Positions 1 through 6,514 are shown, counted from the stretch's first letter. The stretch: DNA of 8,189 bases from Oscillospiraceae bacterium (GCA_031266295.1 JAISBH010000138.1:1-8189), one strand, 5' to 3'. The notes: generated by a model not told the origin, from the sequence alone. Numbers and translations: made by a program.

Positions 1-316
1 TCAGCAATAAGTCCAGCGTACCCGCATTGAACGCCATCTCACCCAACCGTATCCATTCGGCGGCGGTCAGCTCGCGGCCATACTCCGGCAACTGCTCTGG
101 ATCGAGCCTCATCAGGCACATCTTGCACTTGAGCGAGCAGCGCGCGGTCAGCTCGAACGACGCTTTATACGGGATATGGTTCAATATAGAGTAATCGCGC
201 ATGACCTGCGAGAAATGATCCCAGTTTTGGCCGGGAGTGCGCGGCGTCTCCTGGGCGTGTTCGGATACCTCCGGATTCGGCGTCGCGTCAAACGTTTCCA
301 TCGGATTGCGTTCCAT
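1..316 (-). CDS. Radical SAM protein, C-terminus outside window
   Basis: I translated the minus strand from the ATG at 316 and found 105 codons open to the left edge, so only the N-terminal part is present. Cys60, Cys64 and Cys67 lie in CSLKCKMC. This CxxxCxxC motif binds the 4Fe-4S cluster that cleaves S-adenosylmethionine in radical SAM enzymes. The preceding ELTARC and the later GRELTAAEW stretch fit the first strand and helix of the radical SAM barrel. The first 45 or so residues are polar and look like a non-catalytic extension. The ATG at 316 overlaps the upstream PqqD-like gene by 29 bases. The in-frame ATG at 301 is an alternative with a 14-base overlap; neither has a strong ribosome binding site, so translational coupling is likely. 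Its PqqD-like neighbour suggests a RiPP-modifying enzyme. The reaction, and whether a SPASM domain follows, cannot be seen. Confidence 0.85.
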   Translation of the reverse strand, partial: MERNPMETFDATPNPEVSEHAQETPRTPGQNWDHFSQVMRDYSILNHIPYKASFELTARCSLKCKMCLMRLDPEQLPEYGRELTAAEWIRLGEMAFNAGTLDLLL

Positions 317-803
317 CGCCGCCGCGAGCCGGTTCAATCTCGGGGAAGAGCGTCGCCCCCGCGTTGGGATCAGGCTCGTTCGCGGCGGCCTCGGCTATCT
401 CCAGTTCCTCTGCGAGCTTAGAGAGTTCGGGGTTGGCGAGCGCCTGTTTCACTTCATCCAGCAAGTCGTCAGACATGTAGTAGTTCCGCTGCAAATCGAG
501 ATGGTCGACGACCTCGGACACCAGCAGGTTGGCGAACGAGCATTGATCCACGAACGCTGACAGCGCCTCGAACGCGGTCTGCCCGTATATGCCGTACTCA
601 TCTTGCAGGGCCTTGACCAGTTCTTCGGTCTGCCGCCTCTTCTCCTTAACCAAGTCAAACAGGAACGCCGCCGTCTCGTTGATCGTAATGACGCCCTTGT
701 ATTCCTTCATGCGCGGACCGGTGGGTACGATCATATACGCGTCGCCGACCTTGCGAGTAACAAAGCCGCTGCGCGCCTGCAGGTAAGTCAGTTTAAATGC
801 CAT
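288..803 (-). CDS. PqqD-like peptide-binding protein (RRE fold) with an acidic tail
   Basis: This 171-residue protein resembles PqqD-family peptide chaperones over about residues 10-95. The region includes a beta-rich N-terminus (GDAYMIVPTG), the characteristic INETAAFLFDLV segment, and helices ending near FVDQCSFANLLV. In that family the domain binds the leader of a ribosomal peptide and delivers it to a radical SAM enzyme, and such an enzyme is encoded immediately downstream. The protein is longer than stand-alone PqqD, which is about 90 residues. The extra 75 or so residues are helical-looking, then acidic and rich in Ala, Pro and Gly. The start is well supported: an AGGAGG site at 814-819 precedes the ATG at 803 and includes part of the TAG stop of the upstream gene. 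The tail's function is unknown. It could be a linker, a docking segment or, less likely, a substrate-like region. Confidence 0.8.
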   Translation of the reverse strand: MAFKLTYLQARSGFVTRKVGDAYMIVPTGPRMKEYKGVITINETAAFLFDLVKEKRRQTEELVKALQDEYGIYGQTAFEALSAFVDQCSFANLLVSEVVDHLDLQRNYYMSDDLLDEVKQALANPELSKLAEELEIAEAAANEPDPNAGATLFPEIEPARGGDGTQSDGNV

Positions 804-817
804 AATATAACAACCTC

Positions 818-2065
818 CTATTTCAACATGCCGAGTCTGTCCAATAACGCCATCCTCTCGCGTGCGACGCTAAACCCCGCGCCGGATTCCGCGCCTTTGA
901 GGCGATCAATGAACGCATACCTGAACAACCTGTGCGCCCATGCGATCGGCAGCAGGAACCCATGTTCCTTAGCGTAGAGATACGGCGGATGCAGCTCATC
1001 CCGGCGGATGAAGACGGCGCGCGCCAGCGAACGCCATCGACTATCTCTCTCGCCTTCCGCGCCGTCGAACGAGCGATACACCACCGCCGCGCTGCGCGTG
1101 CGCTCAGCTGTGCTCTTGCCGAAAACGCCCGCGTCCAGAATGTCCGCCAACAGACCGTTCGCGGTCTCCTCGTCCGATTTCGGCGAACCGCCCGTCATGA
1201 CGGATTGCCACGCGCCGTCACTCAATCCCAAATGATCGCGGCACAGCGTCAACAGCGCGCGTTGGAATGGCAGCAGATCCAGCGTCTCGCACTGTTTTCT
1301 GCACCACACCCAGTCGATGGCCGAATCATTCGCCTCGATAAATAGCGTGAAGTCGCACGCCTGCCTAAGACCAAATCCGGTCGTGATCATATGTTTGGCC
1401 ATGTGCAGTAGCTGGAACAGCGCATGCTCGCCTACCGGGAGCGTCCAGCACTCGCCGCCGTATGCCTCGGCCCGAACGGCTTTCGAGACTGGGAACAGCG
1501 CGCCCTCATCCAATCGCGCAAGGAAGCCCCGGTTCTTTCGGTCGAACAATCGGTTATGCAGTTCGATCCGCAGCCCGTCCGGATGCACGCAAACAAACGT
1601 ATCTTCGTGGGAATCCTCCGTTATCTCCTGGTAACCCTGATCGGTGAGCAACGACTTAGCGCGATCGAATTCACCCGATTCGACTAGCAGGTCAGCGTCC
1701 GACATCACGCGCAGATCGGGTTCGGGGTAGAGCGCCTTCAGCACTACGCCCTTGAGAACGACGGCGCGCAGATTCGCTTCCTCAAACACGGCCAGCGTTG
1801 TGTGCAGCGTGTCCACAATCTGAAACTGACGCATCGTGACGGCCATCGCGCGCTGCTGCCATTGAGTCAGCAGCGCGCCAGACGGCGGCTGTGAAGCCTG
1901 GAGCGCGGGAGCGAGCAGCATACCATCGACGCGGTGTTCAGCAGCGAGGCGGTATAGAGCAACCCAATCCAATCCGTCCGGCATTGGCGGCGGTTCATGC
2001 GCGTGTATAGCGGCTTCAAGCAGCGCAAGGAACGCGCGGCTGGTATCGTTCATGCTAACATTCAT
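818..2065 (-). CDS. Nucleotidyltransferase family protein (PF14907-like)
   Basis: From the ATG at 2065 this is a 415-residue protein. Residues 100-130 carry the family hallmark: VVLKG at 103-106, then YPEPDLR, then SDADLLV with Asp123 and Asp125. These acidic residues would bind the catalytic metal in the polymerase-beta-type nucleotidyltransferase fold. Further on, IELHNRLF and LLHMAKHM...GFGLRQACDFTLFI match the helical second half of this family. Members recur in RiPP clusters, including some lasso peptide clusters, and in polysaccharide loci; their exact substrates are mostly unknown. The reading frame stays open to 2110, but I chose 2065 because that ATG overlaps the upstream stop as ATGA, a usual sign of translational coupling. 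A second ATG lies at 2053. The next gene begins 14 bases after this stop. A nucleotidyl-transfer role in peptide maturation is inferred from context. Confidence 0.75.
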   Translation of the reverse strand: MNVSMNDTSRAFLALLEAAIHAHEPPPMPDGLDWVALYRLAAEHRVDGMLLAPALQASQPPSGALLTQWQQRAMAVTMRQFQIVDTLHTTLAVFEEANLRAVVLKGVVLKALYPEPDLRVMSDADLLVESGEFDRAKSLLTDQGYQEITEDSHEDTFVCVHPDGLRIELHNRLFDRKNRGFLARLDEGALFPVSKAVRAEAYGGECWTLPVGEHALFQLLHMAKHMITTGFGLRQACDFTLFIEANDSAIDWVWCRKQCETLDLLPFQRALLTLCRDHLGLSDGAWQSVMTGGSPKSDEETANGLLADILDAGVFGKSTAERTRSAAVVYRSFDGAEGERDSRWRSLARAVFIRRDELHPPYLYAKEHGFLLPIAWAHRLFRYAFIDRLKGAESGAGFSVARERMALLDRLGMLK

Positions 2066-3165
2066 GATAATGTTTCTTTCAGGATATCCGTCAACGCCTG
2101 GATCACACACTTCATCTCGTCCGGCGTTCCGATGGTTATGCGTAAATAATCTTCGATCCCCGGTTTATCAAACCTGCGCACGAGGATGCGCCGCGAGGTC
2201 AGCTCGTCAAACAGGATCCGCCCTTTTACTCGCGGATGACGAGCGAACAGGAAGTTGGTGTGCGAGTGCGCGCATTCAAACCCCAGCGACAGCAACGCCT
2301 GACGCGACGTTATTTTTTCTTCGCTGACTGCGGCGACGATCCTGCTCAACGTCTCAACGTCCTCGGCGGCGGCCAGCGCGGCGGCCTGCGCGATGCGATC
2401 CACCGGGTATGAATTGAAGCTGTCACGCACTCGGCACAGCGCGTCGATCAAGTTGGAGTGCCCGACCGCGTACCCGACGCGCATCCCGGCCAGCGCGTGC
2501 GCTTTGGAGAATGTGCGTACCACTAACAGGTTGTCATATCTCGCGCATCCGTTGGCAACCGCGCAATCCTCGTAGAACGGCGCGTACGCTTCGTCGACAA
2601 CCAACAGCTGCGAACGTTTCGCGAGGGCCTCGCGCGTGTCGAGGATCGTTTCGCGGGAAAGCGCTATCGTCGTGGGGGCGTTCGGGTTCGCGATGATGAT
2701 GGGCGCGTCGGCGTTCAGCAGCCCGCCCACATCGGCGTTCAATCCGTCGACCATGGGGATCAGCCGCAGTTTCGCGCCGAAAAGCAGCGCGTATGTCGGG
2801 TAAAACGAGTATCCGACGGCGGGGGTGACGCAATCCAATCCCGCGAAGAACGCCGCGAATATAAACGCTAGCGTTTCGTCGGAGCCGTTCGATATGAAGA
2901 TATTCCCCCGATTAACGCCATGACGCTTGGACAGCGCGTCCCGCAGCGCGTCGGCGTCCGGGTCGGGGTACAGCCTCAACGCGGCGGCGTCTTTGCCGAC
3001 TGCGTTGCGTATAGCCTCAATCACACGAGGAGAAGGCGGGTAGGGCGACTCGTTCGTGTTCAGTTTGATCCAGCCGCCTTGCGGTTGTTCGCCCGCGACG
3101 TAGGGCGACAGCATCCTTGCGAGCGGACTGTAATACTTCATCGTATCGGCGCGCGCACTGCTCAT
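2062..3165 (-). CDS. hisC: HisC-type PLP-dependent aminotransferase (histidinol-phosphate aminotransferase-like)
   Basis: The 367-residue protein has the order of motifs seen in HisC-group fold-type I aminotransferases. These are NTNESPYPPSP at 37-46, NGSDETL at 93-99 (phosphate-side glycine/serine region), ANPNAPT at 159-165, DEAY at 191-194 contacting the cofactor, and TFSKAHALAGMRVGY with Lys221 as the expected Schiff-base lysine. YLRITIGT near 340 supplies the substrate carboxylate-binding arginine. HisC transfers an amino group from glutamate to imidazole-acetol phosphate in histidine synthesis. Related enzymes include CobD-like decarboxylases and aromatic or phenylalanine aminotransferases, so substrate is not certain, and no other his gene is visible. 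The frame is open upstream to 3510 but that part overlaps nagA out of frame, so I placed the start at 3165, just after the nagA stop. ATG 3141 is a shorter alternative. Confidence 0.85.
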   Translation of the reverse strand: MSSARADTMKYYSPLARMLSPYVAGEQPQGGWIKLNTNESPYPPSPRVIEAIRNAVGKDAAALRLYPDPDADALRDALSKRHGVNRGNIFISNGSDETLAFIFAAFFAGLDCVTPAVGYSFYPTYALLFGAKLRLIPMVDGLNADVGGLLNADAPIIIANPNAPTTIALSRETILDTREALAKRSQLLVVDEAYAPFYEDCAVANGCARYDNLLVVRTFSKAHALAGMRVGYAVGHSNLIDALCRVRDSFNSYPVDRIAQAAALAAAEDVETLSRIVAAVSEEKITSRQALLSLGFECAHSHTNFLFARHPRVKGRILFDELTSRRILVRRFDKPGIEDYLRITIGTPDEMKCVIQALTDILKETLS

Positions 3166-3170
3166 ATCGT

Positions 3171-4301
3171 TCACACGCAGCGCTTTCCGCTTACCCAGAC
3201 CGCGCGGATATTGAACGCTCGATCCAGTACGACGACGTCCGCGATCATACCCTCGGCCAGTCTGCCGCGCTGCGTCTCGCCTATCAGCCGTGCGGGCGTG
3301 GAAGTGTACATCGGCAGCGCCTCCGCGATCGGGACGCCGACGACCGTCACCATGTTCCGCAGCGAGAGGCGCATCGTCAGCACGCTTCCGGCCAATGTGC
3401 CGTCGGCCAATCGCGCAGCGCCGTCCTTGACGAGCACATCCTGACCGCCCAGTTGATACTGCCCGTCCGGCATCCCTCCGGCCTCCATGCTGTCCGTTAT
3501 CGCTATGCAATTCTCGGGGCCTTTCGCGTCGAAGACCAAGCGTAGCGCAGCGGGATGCAGATGGATCAAGTCCGCGATAAACTCCGGCGTCAGCTGGCGG
3601 CTGGTCAGCGCGGCGCCGACGGCGCCTGGTTCGCGATGCGTAAGCGGCGACATTCCGTTAGATATGTGAGTGACGGAGCTGGCTCCGGCGGCGACTCCAG
3701 CGATCATCTGCGCGTGCGTCGCGTCGGTGTGTCCCAGCGACACTTGGACGCCGTGTCCGACCAGCGTCTTGATCAGCTCGAGCGCGCCGGGCAATTCGGG
3801 CGCCAGCGCGAGCCGCCGCACCGCTGAAACGTCCGCGCCTGTCATATCCTCGAAGTCGATCGGCGACGGATTGAGCAGCGCGTGCGCAGGTTGAGCGCCC
3901 TTGCGCTTCTCGCAGAAGAAGGGACCTTCCATATGACATCCGAGCACTGTCGCGCCTAGAGGTTCCGGATCGGCTATCGCTTGAGCGATACCGTGGATAG
4001 CGGCGCGTGTTTCCGCTTTAGCAGCCGTCATCGTGGTGGGCATGAAAGACGTGGTGCCGTGCTTGACCAGCTCGCGCGACATGGTCTTGACCGCATCGAC
4101 GCCGTTCATCGCGTCCACGCCGCCGAAACCGTGTATATGAATGTCGATGAATCCTGGAACGACATAGCAGCCAGTCGCGTCGTATGTCTCGTCTGCGGCT
4201 AGGCGCGGACCTATTTCCGTGATTACACCGTCCTTGAACGACAAGTCCGCGTCGGCAAAATACGTCTCGTCCTGGTAGACGAAACCATTCGCGATCTTCA
4301 T
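3171..4301 (-). CDS. nagA: N-acetylglucosamine-6-phosphate deacetylase
   Basis: The 376-residue protein is a full-length member of the amidohydrolase superfamily. It hydrolyses N-acetylglucosamine 6-phosphate to glucosamine 6-phosphate and acetate in cytoplasmic amino-sugar catabolism and cell-wall recycling. Visible motifs are PGFIDIHIHGFGG with the HxH pair at 55 and 57, HMEGPF with Glu125 as metal ligand, GHTDA with His191, THISNGM with His212, DLIHLHP at 244-250, and AITDSM with Asp270 as the catalytic acid/base. The C-terminal beta domain ends with GRLAEGMIADVVVLD. The ATG at 4301 is preceded by an AGGAGG at 4311-4316 with a 9-base spacer; an in-frame TTG two codons upstream is less likely. 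It is the first gene of the five-gene minus-strand operon. No nagB (glucosamine-6-phosphate deaminase) gene is visible in the window. Confidence 0.95.
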   Translation of the reverse strand: MKIANGFVYQDETYFADADLSFKDGVITEIGPRLAADETYDATGCYVVPGFIDIHIHGFGGVDAMNGVDAVKTMSRELVKHGTTSFMPTTMTAAKAETRAAIHGIAQAIADPEPLGATVLGCHMEGPFFCEKRKGAQPAHALLNPSPIDFEDMTGADVSAVRRLALAPELPGALELIKTLVGHGVQVSLGHTDATHAQMIAGVAAGASSVTHISNGMSPLTHREPGAVGAALTSRQLTPEFIADLIHLHPAALRLVFDAKGPENCIAITDSMEAGGMPDGQYQLGGQDVLVKDGAARLADGTLAGSVLTMRLSLRNMVTVVGVPIAEALPMYTSTPARLIGETQRGRLAEGMIADVVVLDRAFNIRAVWVSGKRCV

Positions 4302-4358
4302 GTGCAATAACCTCCTATGCGAATCTCCGAGGGAGATACGTTTTTCGACAAGGATTAT
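4302..4358 (-). other. nagA leader with small hairpin
   Basis: This is the short untranslated leader expected from the promoter at 4365-4393. It holds the AGGAGG ribosome binding site (4311-4316) and, just upstream, a perfect 6-base-pair stem ATCTCC/GGAGAT (4323-4337) with a 3-base loop. The hairpin could modestly affect translation or transcript stability. I see no attenuator or known riboswitch. Confidence 0.45.
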
Positions 4359-4364
4359 GATTGT

Positions 4365-4393
4365 AGAATATCATATTGACTGAGGAATTTCAA
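4365..4393 (-). promoter_or_regulatory. Promoter of the nagA operon
   Basis: On the minus strand TTGAAA (4393-4388) and TATTCT (4370-4365) are separated by exactly 17 bases, a good sigma-A/sigma-70 match. The expected transcription start is near 4358, giving a leader of about 57 bases. The upstream edge of the -35 box is 16 bases from the conserved 96-base element, the same geometry as at the araB promoter. Confidence 0.75.
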
Positions 4394-4409
4394 GACGAGG
4401 CAGACGCTG

Positions 4410-4505
4410 GGAGCGCCCCTTGCGTGGATTTAAAGGTAGTTGGGCAAAATGAAACGAGAGGCGGAAGAGGGGTGCTCGAATTTAGCTCAATCGAATTGGT
4501 TATAA
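4410..4505 (-). promoter_or_regulatory. Conserved 96-base upstream element, nagA copy
   Basis: Read toward nagA, the element begins TTATAACCAATTCG and ends GCAAGGGGCGCTCC. Hand alignment with the copy at 6607-6702 shows about 83 matches over 96-97 columns with one single-base gap. Perfectly conserved blocks include GAGCTAAATTCGAGC, GCCTCTCGTTTC and TTTAAATCCA. Inside it, T(T/C)GAGC-TAAAT-TCGAGC is an 11-base-spaced direct repeat, and GAGCACCCC can pair with GGGGCGCTC with one mismatch. It lies upstream of, not within, the predicted transcript. I infer a binding region for an unknown regulator, probably an activator given its position; a dispersed genomic repeat is the alternative. Confidence 0.7.
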
Positions 4506-4534
4506 GCATGTACTCATAGTTGTAAGACAGCTCC

Positions 4535-4556
4535 TAACATAAAATTAACATAAAGT
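4535..4556 (+). repeat. Tandem 11-base repeat, possible response-regulator site
   Basis: TAACATAAAAT is followed directly by TAACATAAAGT, two copies one helical turn apart. The TTAACA-type hexamers spaced by five bases resemble the direct repeats bound by PhoP/PhoB-type response regulators. The repeat ends 34 bases before the -35 box of the promoter at 4591-4619. Only two units are present, so a Pho box is a suggestion; the sequence may simply be AT-rich upstream DNA. Confidence 0.35.
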
Positions 4557-4590
4557 CCAGCATTTGGGCATTTATGAGTTATAAAAAATA

Positions 4591-4619
4591 TTGACAAGTG
4601 CCGGATGGGCTAGTATAAT
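4591..4619 (+). promoter_or_regulatory. Consensus promoter for the lipoprotein unit
   Basis: A perfect TTGACA (4591-4596) and perfect TATAAT (4614-4619) are separated by 17 bases, with AT-rich DNA upstream. This is as close to the ideal housekeeping promoter as can be and predicts strong transcription to the right from about 4626. The only large gene downstream starts 531 bases later, so the transcript would have an unusually long leader or include a separate RNA. Confidence 0.8.
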
Positions 4620-4938
4620 AAAAAGGCTTATGAAGGGGTGACAGGCGCGGGAGCGCAGCAGGGTTTTGCTGAGCTGATATAGAATACGTCGGAAGTAAGA
4701 AAATCACTCAGCGCAAGAGGTTTCTCGGCACGATAGGTCGAATTATGCCGTGAGATGGGTGCGTGCGGCTTATGAAACCGCATTATTCGGACAGAGGGCG
4801 CGTATCCGCAGAATCCCTAAGGGATTCTCTCCTATATTTTATAGGGGAAATAAAGGAAGGCATTAAGAACAATGGTTAAGGCGGTGGTGTTACCGGAGGA
4901 ATTGTGACGAAATTGTTACGTTCACCTGCGATCGGGTG

Positions 4939-4967
4939 TTGACGACGGGGAAATGCGACGATTTAAT
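4939..4967 (+). promoter_or_regulatory. Possible second, internal promoter
   Basis: TTGACG (4939-4944) and TTTAAT (4962-4967) are spaced by 17 bases inside the long leader. If used, transcription would start near 4974 and produce a shorter leader of about 180 bases for the lipoprotein gene. The upstream 300 bases would then be a separate element. Confidence 0.4.
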
Positions 4968-4991
4968 CAGCGCTCTCTTAGGATATTTCAG

Positions 4992-5018
4992 TCTTACCAG
5001 GCTGTCCGTCTGGTAAGA
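4992..5018 (+). promoter_or_regulatory. Perfect inverted repeat, operator or RNA hairpin
   Basis: TCTTACCAG and CTGGTAAGA form a perfect 9-base inverted repeat around a 9-base centre. As DNA this is a typical dimeric repressor operator and would lie just downstream of the possible promoter at 4939-4967. As RNA it is a stable hairpin, but the following TATATAATAT is not a U-run, so a standard terminator is unlikely. Confidence 0.5.
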
Positions 5019-5156
5019 TATATAATATGTGGACAAAAAGTGACGAGAGCGGACAAATAGGTCGGATATCCGTAAATGTTATGAAAACTCCGCAGTAATC
5101 TGTCAAGAGGCGAATAAGGAATAAAGAGGGATATTTGTGAAGGAGGGTCATCTGAC

Positions 5157-6428
5157 ATGACTATTCAAAAACGTTTTGAACACCGCACGCGGGTGGCGGC
5201 TTTTCTTTTGCTGGCGCTGTTGCTCATCGCATTGTCCGCCGGATGCGCATCCGAGGAAGTTGCTCCCGACACGCAGGGCGAACCGGAGGCGAGCGGCGAC
5301 GTGGGTGGTGAAATCGTCGAGAAAACGGTGGATGTACAGGGCGCCGACATAACGGTCACGTCCTGGGTTTCGGAAAGCAGACCGGACGAAAATGTGTCCA
5401 ATGAAAAGGATGTAAGCTACATCGACGTTGGTCTCGGCACGGACGGCAACGAGAGGATTGGCCTTGTGCGTTTTGATCTCCCTGCCGGCGTCACTCCGCA
5501 GGAATTCGTGTCCGCACGTCTTTTTTTGAAAAAGAAAGACGGTGACGAAACGGGGATACGGGTAGGATCGGTTGTCGCTCCCTGGGGATTTGCTCTCGCA
5601 AGTTGGAACGATATCCAAGGGAATATAACTTTCCATGACGGTTCGCCGGCCTCTGAAAAAGAGGGGGAAGACTGGTACACGATCGATGTGACAGGTCTTG
5701 TACGCGAATATTTTGCCGGAACCAATCCCAATTATGGTTTTGCAGTCGCAGGCACGGAGGAAGGAAAGATAACGAGCTTTTGGTCCGTCTTTGGCGATGA
5801 TGTGGTAAATTACCCGCGGCTGTCCGTACGCTTCCGGGAGAGCGTACCTGCCGAAAAGTATGGCAGGTACGGTTATACGGAGATGTCCGATGATAACGGG
5901 AACTGCCTGTCATATGCGCTACGGGACAAAGACGATATCTATTTGCAGGATTTGATCACTGACGCGGATGCGGAGGCTTTTGCCTCGGCTGTGGAAGCAG
6001 GCATTGACGAGGCGATGGCGTACTTCAGGGAGAAGCTTGCCGCCTATATCGACGCGCATAAGGAAAAGCTCGCTATTAAGTCATGGCGCGCTCTGTCGGG
6101 GTTTAACGATCCGATTGACCCGGAGAAAGAGTACATGATCGCGCTGAAAATCGGCGTACAGGATACGGACGAAGATGTCATGAGCGCATTCGGTAACTTT
6201 GATTACCATTTTCGGGTTCGGTTGGACGATGGGCGATGGGCCGAAAAAATTCCGCATATCACATCACGCGTCACACCCGGCTCCAACGCGGCTTTCGACA
6301 GCGGAAAGTATCCTTGGGACAGCGTTTTCCAATGGGGTTATCCCAAGTGGACAAACTACTATAACAGCTCCGCTATCTATTTTGCCATAACGAAGAGCGT
6401 CGATGAGTTTACGGCGCACAGGCACTGA
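5157..6428 (+). CDS. Secreted lipoprotein with DNRLRE/CBM96-like and putative cysteine-peptidase-like domains
   Basis: The 423-residue protein starts with a basic N-terminus, a hydrophobic stretch (13-27) and a lipobox LSAGC with Cys30, so it should be exported and lipid-anchored. Residues 31-55 are an acidic linker. Residues 60-226 match the DNRLRE/CBM96-like beta-sandwich: IGLVRFDLP, SARLFLKKK, SWNDI, YTIDVTGLVREYFAG, NYGFAV and PRLSVRF. Such domains occur in secreted and carbohydrate-associated proteins. The C-terminal part has NGNCLSYAL (Cys250), a helical middle (272-310), then FDYHFRVRLDDGRWAEK (His351). This spacing recalls secreted proteins with an NCYxYAL...DYHFYR...DGTWSHK pattern, suggestive of a papain-like Cys/His fold; activity is unproven. 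Cys250 is the only cysteine left after the lipid one, so no disulfide role. An AAGGAGGG site supports the ATG at 5157. The gene is monocistronic. Confidence 0.8.
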   Translation: MTIQKRFEHRTRVAAFLLLALLLIALSAGCASEEVAPDTQGEPEASGDVGGEIVEKTVDVQGADITVTSWVSESRPDENVSNEKDVSYIDVGLGTDGNERIGLVRFDLPAGVTPQEFVSARLFLKKKDGDETGIRVGSVVAPWGFALASWNDIQGNITFHDGSPASEKEGEDWYTIDVTGLVREYFAGTNPNYGFAVAGTEEGKITSFWSVFGDDVVNYPRLSVRFRESVPAEKYGRYGYTEMSDDNGNCLSYALRDKDDIYLQDLITDADAEAFASAVEAGIDEAMAYFREKLAAYIDAHKEKLAIKSWRALSGFNDPIDPEKEYMIALKIGVQDTDEDVMSAFGNFDYHFRVRLDDGRWAEKIPHITSRVTPGSNAAFDSGKYPWDSVFQWGYPKWTNYYNSSAIYFAITKSVDEFTAHRH

Positions 6429-6469
6429 CTGGCAACGAAGTGGTCATGTGAACTGGTTTAAGTAAGGCG

Positions 6470-6490
6470 CCGTTCCCCATGGAGGAGCGG
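6470..6490 (+). other. Hairpin after the lipoprotein gene
   Basis: CCGTTCC and GGAGCGG pair over seven positions, one of them G-T, around a 7-base loop CCATGGA. It lies between the stop codon and the terminator and may protect the 3' end of the transcript. No U-run follows, so it is not a terminator itself. Confidence 0.35.
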
Positions 6491-6514
6491 TCAAAAGCAT
6501 TCTAAGAGACGCCC

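Larger units (their letters stand above)
4626..5156 (+). other. Long structured leader or candidate noncoding RNA
   Basis: I see no convincing protein-coding frame in these 531 bases. Several hairpins can be drawn: GCGC/GCGC around 4645-4656, CAGCA/TGCTG near 4656-4672, CGGCA/TGCCG (4726-4750), TGCGG/CCGCA (4764-4782), AGAATCCC/GGGATTCT with a 3-base loop (4810-4828), and immediately next TCCTATA/TATAGGG (4830-4846). Further down lie an inverted repeat (4992-5018) and the palindrome CGGATATCCG (5063-5072). Composition is near neutral rather than GC-rich. I do not recognise a known RNA family, and no U-run follows the first cluster of hairpins, so a discrete RNA end is not evident. An AAGGAGGG ribosome binding site at 5140-5147 precedes the gene. 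Confidence 0.45.

Noticed and set aside
2066..2110. Longer start for the nucleotidyltransferase at 2110
   Set aside because: It would overlap the aminotransferase gene by 49 bases and adds residues without family similarity. The ATGA overlap at 2062-2065 is the more natural start.
2062..3165. Assignment of the aminotransferase to CobD (threonine-phosphate decarboxylase)
   Set aside because: The families are related, but no cobalamin gene is nearby and the NESPYPPSP and YLRITIGT motifs fit HisC at least as well. It is kept only as an alternative.
3166..3510. Extension of the HisC-like reading frame upstream to an ATG at 3510
   Set aside because: It overlaps nagA in another frame and gives a low-complexity Arg/Gly-rich sequence unlike any HisC. 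The start just after the nagA stop gives the family's usual length.
4810..4848. Two adjacent hairpins as a transcription terminator in the leader
   Set aside because: The stems are good, but the following bases are A/G-rich without a U-run.
5148..5913. Minus-strand open frames under the lipoprotein gene
   Set aside because: They have no signal, no recognisable domain and no ribosome binding site, and they shadow a well-supported plus-strand gene.
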